64,000 bases of DNA, from contig CM035407.1 in NCBI GenBank assembly GCA_020310875.1, positions 217,426,145 through 217,490,144 on the forward strand, in the 5' to 3' direction. The stretch's first letter is position 1. Every line of letters starts with the position of its first letter. Of this stretch, positions 55,329-64,000 are shown piece after piece. Source of the DNA: Ceratopteris richardii (lineage: Eukaryota; Streptophyta; Polypodiopsida; Polypodiales; Pteridaceae). The position numbers were made by a program, and so were the translations under genes. The notes under the pieces were generated by a model, which did not search any database, was not told the DNA's origin, and saw only the letters and a list, made by a program, of their open reading frames with translations.

Positions 55329-58300
55329 CAAATTTGTTGGGATGGTAGAGATGCCCATGCACATGCATTGATAGCTTTGTCTATCAAACATGCCATTATT
55401 CCTCACATTCATTTTTGCAGAATAGCTAAGGATGATTGGGATACACTTACCACATTGTACCAAGCTAGGAATGAGGCTCGTGTTGCTTACCTCCGAAAAC
55501 AGTTCGAGAGTGAGCACATGAATGAAGGTGATTCTATGGATAGTTTTCTAACGAAGATCAAAGACTTGAAGGAACAATTGATTTCTGTTGATGAGGTTAT
55601 AACAGATAGCTCACTTGTGCAGACTGTTCTAAAGGGTCTTCCTGATTCATATCAAAGTTTTGCGTCTACTCTTCGGTTGATGATGAAAGGCAATCCAAAT
55701 GCCTTATCATTTGAGGAGTTAGTCTATGTTCTGTTGCAAGAAGATCAGTCTAGGCAGAACAGGTCCATTATGCGTGTTGTAGATCAAGCTTTCTTGGCTA
55801 GTCAGAAGGGCAAAGGAAAATGGAGCTGTTCAACTCGTAAGCAGAAATCTGCTAATTCTACACAATCGAAGAGGGAAGAAAAAGATGAAAAGAAATCAGA
55901 AAAGCAGAAATTGTTTTGCGAGTACTATAAAGGAAATATCATAAAGAACTGTCCAAAACTGGATGCTAAAGAGGCAAAGAAGAAAGAGGCTGGAATGGTT
56001 GTTGCAGAAGCCTATACACAAAAAACAGAGTCTCCTAATCTTGTGTAGGAAGAAGAATGGGCATTTACTATTGTTTGTAGTTTTGACCCATCTTCTCATG
56101 AGCAGTGCATGTCTGCAGTAGACTTAGATGTTTGGTACTTTGACAGTGGGGTGACCAAACATATTACCTCGCAGCGCAGTTTCTTCTCTTCACTCGAGCT
56201 TGCCCCTATAGGGAATACTATTACATGTGCCAACAACTCCTCTTATCCTGATATGGGATTTGGTAAGATCATTTTGACTACTGTTGATGGTAGTTCTTTC
56301 ACTTTGTCAGATGCTTTGTTTGTGCCAGGGATCAAGAAAAATGTGTTATTAGTTTCTGCATTAGCCAAGATTGGCTTGGTTGTGAAATTTGTTGATGACA
56401 GATTATAATTCATGATCTGTCAAATGGCGACGTGATTATTGCTTCTGGCATTTTATGTCGTGGGTTGTATAAGCTCATAGACTATGAAAGATCTGTAAAT
56501 GATTTGGCATGTGCAGTAAAGGTTCTCATGCTATGTCAGATGCAAAGCTTTGGCATGCATGCTTTGGTCATCTGAATTTTGCTAGTTTGCTACACCTACA
56601 GAAATCTGAAATGGTGTCCTCTTTGCCCAAACTTGAGGCACCCAAAAAACATGTTTGTGAAGGGTGTATTTTGGGAAAAATGCAGTGTTCCTCCTTTCCA
56701 AAAGATGGTTTAATTTGGGCTACTCAGAAATTGCAGCTTGTACATAGTGATGTCTGTGGTCCTATGCAGACACCTTCTTTTGGAAACTATCTTTACTTCG
56801 TGACTTTCATCGATGATTTTTCCAGGCATGCATGGGAAGGCAAAGTTTGAAGTGTTTATGTGCTTCAAACAGTTTTTGGTTTTGCTTGAAAATATGTCAG
56901 CATGTAAAATGGGCACCCTCCACTCTGATCGAGGGGGGGAATATATGTCTTTTGATTTTAATGCATTTCTGGCTAAAGGTGGGATAAAGCACCAATGTAC
57001 AGTGTCGACACCTCAACAGAATGGAGTTGCTGAACGGAAGAACATGTCACTCATGGAGATGGCGAGGTGTATTGTCAAGAGTCAGGCTTTACCACATAGT
57101 TTCTCGCTTGAGGTTGTCATGTGTGCAACATATGTACTTAACAGGTGTCCCACTAAAGCACTACAGTCTATCACTCCATATGAGGCTTGGCATGATCGCA
57201 AGCCATCTGTTGCTCATCTATGTGTTTTTGGTTGTCTGGCATATGCATTAGTGCATCAACAACATCGCAGAAAAATGGATGATAAAGCAGTAAAACGTAT
57301 TTTTGTTGGGTACAGCTCTGAAAGTAAAGGCTATCATCTATATCATCCACAGACTAAATGCAATCTGGTTAGCCATGATATTGTTTTTGTGGAAGATGCT
57401 ATTCAGCCATTGCTTTCATGTACTAAGGAGACATTTGTTAGCTCCAAAGACATGTATGATACTTTGTTGCCTCTTTTTACAGGTGGACAGTCTAGTGCTA
57501 GTCCTAATGAGGCAACTTCTCAGCCTTTGCAGGTTTCATGTCATCCCATTTCTGATGCAGATTTACATGATGCACTTGTTGATGGGAGAACTGATATTGA
57601 GGAGGCAAAAAGTATGCCAAAATGGCTGGTGTAGACTTTGCGTGATAGCAAATTAGATGTACTGCTGTCATATCGTACTCGTCCAGGCTCTCATAGTGTG
57701 TCCTTTGCATCAGATTGCTATGCTATGGCTGCATCTAATCTCTGTGATGAGAATGAGCCTATTTCATTTGATGAAGCACAAAATTCAAAAAATTGGACGA
57801 CTATGCAATCTGAATATGATGCTATAATGAAGAATGTTACTTGGTCCTTATGCCTCCTAGCAAGGAGGCCATTGGTACTAAGTGGGTATACAAGCTAAAG
57901 CGTAAGCCTGATGGTAGAGTTGACAGGTATAAGGCTAGGCTTGTTGCAAAGGGTTATGCACAAGAAAAAGGCATTGATTTTGATGAAACCTTTGCTCCTA
58001 CTTGCTGTATGACTACTGTTCATAGCATCTGTGCACTTGCAGCTCATCATGGTTGGAATGTACATCAGTTGGACATTAAAACTGCATTTTTGAATAGTGA
58101 CTTGCATAAAGAAGTGTATGTTTTTCAGCCTCATGGCTTTGTGCAAAAAGGGCATGAAAACCAGGTGTGCAGGTTAAAGAAGGCATTATATGGTTTAAAG
58201 CAAGCACCACGTGCTTCGTATGAAAAGATACATGCCTATCTGATTGCACATGGTTTTGAGAATAGTGCAATTGAAAGCACCTTATATGTTAAGCATGCTA

Positions 58301-59262
58301 ATGATGTACGTCTGATCATTGTGGTTTATGTTGATGACATGCTGCTCACTGGTCCTCATGAGAGGCATATTGTTGATTTTAAGGCTGATTTACATGTCTG
58401 ATTTGGGGCATTTGCATCACTATTTGGGCATTCAATTTATGCACGTTGATGGTGGAATGGCTTTGTGTCAAATGAAATATATTGACACATTATTGCAGTG
58501 TTTTGGCCTTGAAGACTGTAAACCTATTGCCACTCCTATGGAAACAGGTTTACGACTGAGTCCTCATGATGCTAGAGATGCATTTGATGTTGTTCTCTAT
58601 CAGCAGGCTGTTGGATGCTTGATTTACTTATGCATTACTCGGCCAGATATTTAGTTTGTTGTCTCACAGATGAGCAGGTTTATGCATTGCCCAAGAGTCA
58701 AGCATTGGCAGGCAGTTAGGTGCATCTTTTGCTACTTGAGTGGTGCCCAGGTACTTGGTTTGTTTTATCCCAAGGGGATCCTACCACCAGATTTGCATAC
58801 TTTTTTTGACTCTGATTGGGTTGGTTGCTATGACACTCGTGTGTCCGCTAATGGTTTTTCCTTCATGCTTGGTAGCTCATGCATATCTTGGTTGAGCAAG
58901 AAGCAGCCTATTGTGGCCACTTCCAGTTGTGAGGCTGAGTATAGGGCAGCTTTCACAACGATTGTTGAGTGTGTGTGGCTCAGATGCCTTATGGCTGATT
59001 TGGGTGTTGGTCAGTCTTCTACCACCACCATCTTCAGTGATAGTCAGAGCGCATTGGCAGTTGCGAGGAACCTTGTGTTCCATGCTCGCACTAAGCACAT
59101 TGAGGTGCATTATCATTATGTCAGGGAGAGGTTCTCTCCTGGGGAGATCAGCTTGGCATATGTGCCCACGTAGGAGAACATTGCAGACCTTTTCATGAAG
59201 GCTCCGCCTAGGGAGAAGTTTGTTTTCGCAAAGCTTTGGGCTTACTTCCTTTTGTGGAGTGA
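55329..59262 (+). pseudogene. Element C gag-pol, copy 3
   Basis: As copies 1 and 2, including the TAG at 57632-57634. A 6-bp loss at about 55937 removes Asp-His of the knuckle (now GNIIKNC), so its zinc ligand His is gone too. A 4-bp loss at about 59221 shifts the last codons of RNase H. Confidence 0.9.
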
Positions 59263-59336
59263 TTTCCACATAGCTTGGCACTTCCTTATGCATGAGTGCC
59301 AGCTACTTGTTCACCACATCACTCCCAGGGGGGATT

Positions 59337-59566
59337 CGTTGATATATTTAGGTAGTGATGTGTGTGAACACTCTAGGACTGCCCGGACACTTTTTTCCCT
59401 CTTTAGGAGGTTTTTTCCCCCGGCTTGTATATATGTCTATTGCCCTAATGGGCTACTTATCTTTGTACATTCTAGTGGTAATACATTCAGTATTGTGTGT
59501 TGTGCTCGAAGCTTCTTCTTCTTCCTTGTGTTGTTCGCGTGCTTCTGTAGTCATCTAACTCCAACA
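59337..59566 (+). repeat. Element C 3' LTR, copy 3
   Basis: 230 bp, matching copies 1 and 2, with the CACAC TSD at 59567-59571. Confidence 0.9.
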
Positions 59567-61442
59567 CACACCATTTTGATGCACAAAAACGCAAATACAT
59601 CATGTAATAGGTACACCCTCAAACATGCACTCTTTCATCCCGCAATGTACTGTATCATAATTGTTTCCACCCATTGTAATTTCCATGCATCTTATCAATA
59701 CCTCATCATCTCTTCATTTTCTATCAATTCTTCAATAGAATTTTCCATTTTTATCATCATTTGCATCCCATCTAGCACTTGGATAGGTACCTTGCTCATT
59801 TTTTCATGATTTGATTCAAGTTCCTTTAGAAGGACATGCACAAACAACTATAATTACTCGCACCATAGAAGTTGGAACATCCTTTCAAGAAGGCCTTCCA
59901 TCTTCACAATTTGATTTGGAACTTGAGCTACATAATGTATTTGCGCGTCATTCTTGACAAATGAAAGACGCCCAATGAGGTAGAGAATCATGCATTATGG
60001 CACCAGAAGCACAATTTGACTTTATCACATCAACTAAGAAGGCAGCTTCTAATAGAAATTTGAATGACAACAATCATTATATTTTGGGTGTAGCATCGAG
60101 TTGGAGTGTCGAGTGATTATGACATCAGTCATCAGTCATTAGTAGGCGTTGCTTCATAAATTTGATTGTTGTCACACTCATTTCATTCGGAGAAACTGAT
60201 ACAAAAAGGTCTCTTTTATTTTGTATTGAGAAAACACTTGTACACCTTGTCGTGCCTTGACCCATCCTTTTCCATTCATTGCTCTAAGTCTGTTTGAACT
60301 TATTTCCTTTAAGGAATGAACTCAAACCAATATACTAATTCATAAAGTGGATTTGTGGAATATATAACCTTTAAATGATTTAACTAAGGACCATTTTTGT
60401 TTTGAAAAATCTTGGAGCTTGAGGAAACCAATTAAGCGTACACTACACCTTGGTGGTGAGTACAAGAGGCCTCATAATACACTTTTCAAGGACCTTAACA
60501 AATTTCGGACCACTCATCTTGAGCAAGGTCAAGAATACCTAGTGTAATTGAAAATAGCATCAAGACTAATAGACATACTCTCTAGTTGTGACTACAACTG
60601 ACCATGTGTTAGGACTAGAGATGTTATTTGGTTGGATTCATCTTTAATGCCCAAAGCTTCTTTCACCACTTAGAATTGTCTCTCCATTCTAGTAATCCAT
60701 TCTTTTTCATGAGACCCTGAAATTGAGGACTTTGCACACGCACCAAACAAAAGAACAATCATAATAAGAACATAACCATCAAACATTAAAGTTTGCATAT
60801 GAGAGATCTTTGAAAGGGGAAGAACAATCTCTTTGAGTGATTGTTGTTGAATGCTTGCTAATTGTTTTTATTGAGGAAACTTTGTGAGCACCAAAAGAGA
60901 ACATCTCAAATTGTGGCATCACTTAAAATATTGAGCTGTTTCTGTGTGATTATTATTTTTTGACTGGAAAGCATTGTGTGCATATGCACTTTCACCTGCC
61001 AAATTATTGAAAATCTTATGATTTTTGTCCTTTGCACATAAACTTGGAATAGGGTGAAATTATTTGTTCAACCAAAAATTTGAAGTAGCTACCAATAAAA
61101 AATAGTCACTTTTGCTTACACACAAATGCTTGTTGAACTATGAGCCGAAACTTTGCTAGGATCACATCGTTGCTATTCGTAGTATGTTTGAACCAAATTA
61201 TGCCTTCAACCATTCAAACTGGAAAAGTTCCTAAAAAACTATTATAAAGATCCTTACAATCATGTTGGCTTGTTTCAAAAAGTCCTAAGGTAGTTGGATT
61301 GATAGTCAAGTACCTCAAAATCAATAGTCCACTTTCCCTACAATAGTGTTCCAATCATTATATGGATGAAACTAGTGAATGGGATGTTATCCTAATGAAA
61401 CTAGTGAATGGGATCTATCTATCTATCTATCAATCTATCTAT
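59567..61442. other. Right flank of element C, copy 3
   Basis: Same flank, three single-base deletions relative to copy 2, each in a homopolymer run. It ends in the TCTA junction. No gene. Confidence 0.75.
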
Positions 61443-63223
61443 CCATAATGGGACATACATTCGCCATATGGTCACCTCCACAAGTGTAGCACCGCTTAAC
61501 TGGGGCAAATCTTGGAATTTGTTTGCTAGAGACACTTAGTTTTTGAGCTACCTTCTCGGCAAGTTCCTCAATGGATGTGGATTGACCAGATGTGAGGCTA
61601 CTAGAGCTATCCGAATCCTTATAGATTTTTGATAGTTCTAACTCCTCACCTAGATTATCCTCAATGTCTATGCACATGCGCACACACTCTTCTATAGTTC
61701 TGGGGTCCTTCAGATACACATATGACCTGAGCTTGGTGCTCAACAATCCATCTAAGAACAAAGCCACTTGCTTGGCTAGTGTGGGTAGCTCAGGCATAGG
61801 GCACCTCTCTAGGTATTGCCTAAACCGTCTTCCTGCTAGTCTGACCGTCTCTTGAGGTGTTTACTTGAAGCTATGAATTAGTGAGGAAGTGTTGTGCCTT
61901 ATGCCACTCTTAGAAAACTCAATGATAAATGACTCTAGGAGCTGGTCTATGTTTCTGAAATGCCTCTCGTTCAGTGGTTGAAACCACGTAAGGGCAGTGT
62001 TCCTAAGGGTTAGACCAAAAGCATTATATTGTGTGAATAGGTCCTCTACCTGTTCAACTTTCAAGACTTGCCTAAATTCTGCCACATGGTCATAAGGGTC
62101 TCCAGTTCCATCGAAGTAATTCTTCATGGACTTCACCAGTTGAGTTGGCCTCAGGGTCCTAGTGTGTTCTCTCGGCCTTGGCAAAGGAAAATCATCAGCA
62201 TTTCTTTGGTTCCTTGGGTCTCTAAATCTCTCGGTTTCTTCTCTATCCGTCCTGTTCTCCTTCTTTCTCTTCCCTGGGGGTTGGCAAAGCTTACTTTAGG
62301 TCTATCTCTACTTCTATCTCCTTGAGCTCCATGAGCCTGGGAGGTGCCAGCTCCTTGGTGACTGAAGGACATATTGGACCGTGGTTGGGGAAAAACAAAT
62401 TCACCCTTCCATGTGTAGGCATGTCTGCCATGCTCGGTGACCACGAAGATCCTCTCTGATGTATTGTCTAGGTAGGTTACTTTACCTGGGCTATCAGGGT
62501 CTTTAAACTCATAGATTGTGAGAGCACTTACTTCCTGAGGCTGGGCAGGTTTATACCTCCAAAAAGCCTCATCCGTTTCTCGGTTTAAAAGCAAATCTAT
62601 GCTTTTATTATCCTGTGGAATCCACTCTGGAGTCATGATTCTGGTCAAGACGGATTTACCACGGGGAGTTCTTGGCTCTCTCTCTAAATTCCCTGCTCTA
62701 TATCACCCATGTCGGTCCCTACAATCACATTTCCAAACTCATCTGCTCAATCAGGAAGAGTGGTGACTACATATATAGTCCCCTCTTTATCTAGATATAC
62801 TCCATTCTCAAACTTGACTACAGGGTGTTCTAGTCCATGGGGTTGATCGGGGTTCTTAATTTGGACCACAGATCTTCTCAGGCCATCTTCGTAGATGCGA
62901 GCACCTAGACGATTAGTCCCTGATGTATTCCAATTGAGTCTTGTAAGGTCCTTCTAGCTTTTCTAGATAAGCCACCCTGAACTGCTACAGGTCTCTCCAT
63001 GTTATAGGTCATCTCAGAATCACTTGTTTCTGATCGGGGAGTGTATGGGTAATCACTCAACTGCTGGGCCCAAGACCTAGCAGTGTGATTGACACTAGCT
63101 TCAGGAGATCTGAGGCTTTGTCTATCTCGGCCTAAGTGTCTGCCTGACCTAAGGTTCATATGCCTGGTTTCTCTACCCCCCTTGGTCCCAAGTACACTCT
63201 CGTTGCAGGTTAAATGGCACCAA
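61443..63223 (-). pseudogene. Element G gag fragment, copy 4
   Basis: Same segment as in copies 2 and 3 but with extra frameshifts: a missing C near 62250 (breaks the capsid frame between the Arg-rich linker and LVKSMKNYF), a missing T near 62693, an extra C near 62919, and two missing bases near 62975-62985. All affect homopolymers or short runs. Confidence 0.85.
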
Positions 63224-63229
63224 TCACTT

Positions 63230-64000
63230 TGTTCTTTTTAGTTGATTATTATGTTTATGATCTTGTCTGATATCACGTCGTCAGATACTTAAGTGAATTT
63301 TGCACTTGATAAGTGATCGATTTCAAGTTTACTTTGGTCCTTACGGGTTTTCGCACCTAAGACCTACTTAATGCTTGGCACTTGGTTGATTAGTTCTCTT
63401 AGACTTATTTTCGTGCCTGACGTTGACCTAATTAATTACCACACCTAAGTCGTACTTAGCCTAGGCTAGGAATTGACAAAGGAGGGTTGAGAGAACTCCC
63501 AACCTCAATCCTCTGGTTGCTCAGACTGCTACACCAGGGCCAGGAAAGGCCTTCTCCCAAGCTTGGTACTCACCCTTGCTTAGCTTGCCTTAGGAATACC
63601 TTGAGTGCCGCAAATGTTCTTGCAAAATTTCACAAGTTAAGATAGCTCATTTACCACAATGAATTGAAAGACACACATCAACAATTATGGGCCCCCCCTT
63701 GGAGTAACTCATTTGTACCCCCAAAATCTTATAACCACCTAGTTCCACCTAATGGTCAACTTAAAAATACATGTTCTAAAACTCCGCATATGATTCTTAC
63801 AAAAACCAGTCAAGGTCCACATAGGATTCTCAACAAGCTTTCCAACGAGAAAAAAAATCTCATCAATCGAAGTTCGTATGGTGAAGTTACGACCAATCAG
63901 GCACTTAGGGGTCAAAACAGACTCTCTGGGTTCAGGAGATTTCTCCCTGGTTTCTAGGTCTTTTGCCCACTCCTAAGGCTCTAATGTTATCCTAATGTGT
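63230..64000 (-). repeat. Element G LTR/leader, copy 4, partial
   Basis: Matches the start of 28232-29950 up to the CCTAATGTGT before the minisatellite. Many small insertions, for example near 63322, 63379, 63538-63550, 63697 and 63850. No coding sequence. Confidence 0.8.

Larger units (their letters stand above)
51743..61442. repeat. Array copy 3, 9,700-bp unit
   Basis: Complete unit. Its 23-bp shorter length is fully explained by small deletions against copy 2: 10 bp in the CA tract (about 54860), 6 bp in the gag knuckle (about 55937), 4 bp near 59221, and single bases near 60217, 60503 and 61334. Confidence 0.92.
61443..64000. repeat. Array copy 4, cut by the window end
   Basis: Starts at the usual junction and proceeds into G's LTR/leader, ending before the minisatellite. 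Quality drops along it: about 20 one- to four-base indels between 62250 and 63860 against copies 1-3. Confidence 0.9.

Overview
The window is nuclear DNA of a land plant and consists entirely, as far as I can see, of LTR retrotransposons at several stages of nesting and decay. The evidence is Ty1/copia and Ty3/gypsy gag-pol genes with plant-type features: a TGGTATCAGAGC primer-binding site matching initiator tRNA-Met, copia DSG/QLDIKTAFLN/YVDDM motifs, and an ADHLSRL-type gypsy RNase H with no chromodomain seen. I recognise no host gene, tRNA or rRNA, so the species or group cannot be named from this sequence.

Layout. (1) 1-1957: a decayed plus-strand copia remnant, element A, cut on the left by the window edge. 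(2) 1958-7090: a structurally complete minus-strand copia, element B, with 231-bp LTRs and a TCTCT target-site duplication (TSD); it sits in A and its polyprotein is broken. (3) 7562-12138: plus-strand copia D with a CTACT TSD. Its centre is replaced by a deleted gypsy, H (about 9014-11230). (4) 12144-13957: no recognisable gene. (5) 13963-34277: plus-strand copia C, of the same family as B, with a CACAC TSD on both sides. Its gag is split by a very large minus-strand gypsy, G (about 14747-29950), which has lost its 3' LTR.

Element G is the most unusual object. Its order on the minus strand is: a long LTR/leader with an 18-bp TCGCGA minisatellite, gag with three CCHC knuckles, a coiled coil, a first aspartic protease, RT, RNase H, two consecutive copies of the linker plus HHCC zinc-binding module of integrase, the integrase core, the integrase C-terminus, a second retropepsin-like domain, and then a separate unidentified reading region of about 1,270 codons preceded by a good 3' splice-site sequence.

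From 26443 to the window end the DNA is a head-to-tail array of a 9.72-kb unit. Each unit holds the 5' part of G (gag and LTR/leader), the 3' part of C (gag to 3' LTR) and 1.88 kb of C's downstream flank. Five copies are visible: copy 0 (26443-34282), copy 1 (34283-42019), copy 2 (42020-51742), copy 3 (51743-61442) and copy 4 (61443 to beyond the end). A 3.9-kb deletion lies between copies 0 and 1. The unit junction fuses a TCTA microsatellite to the interior of G's gag. Copies 1-3 are almost identical. The last 1.8 kb of copy 4 is rich in single-base indels, which may be sequencing or assembly error.

No reading frame here looks able to make a complete polyprotein. Domain names come from motifs read by eye; lineage assignments and dates would need alignment.
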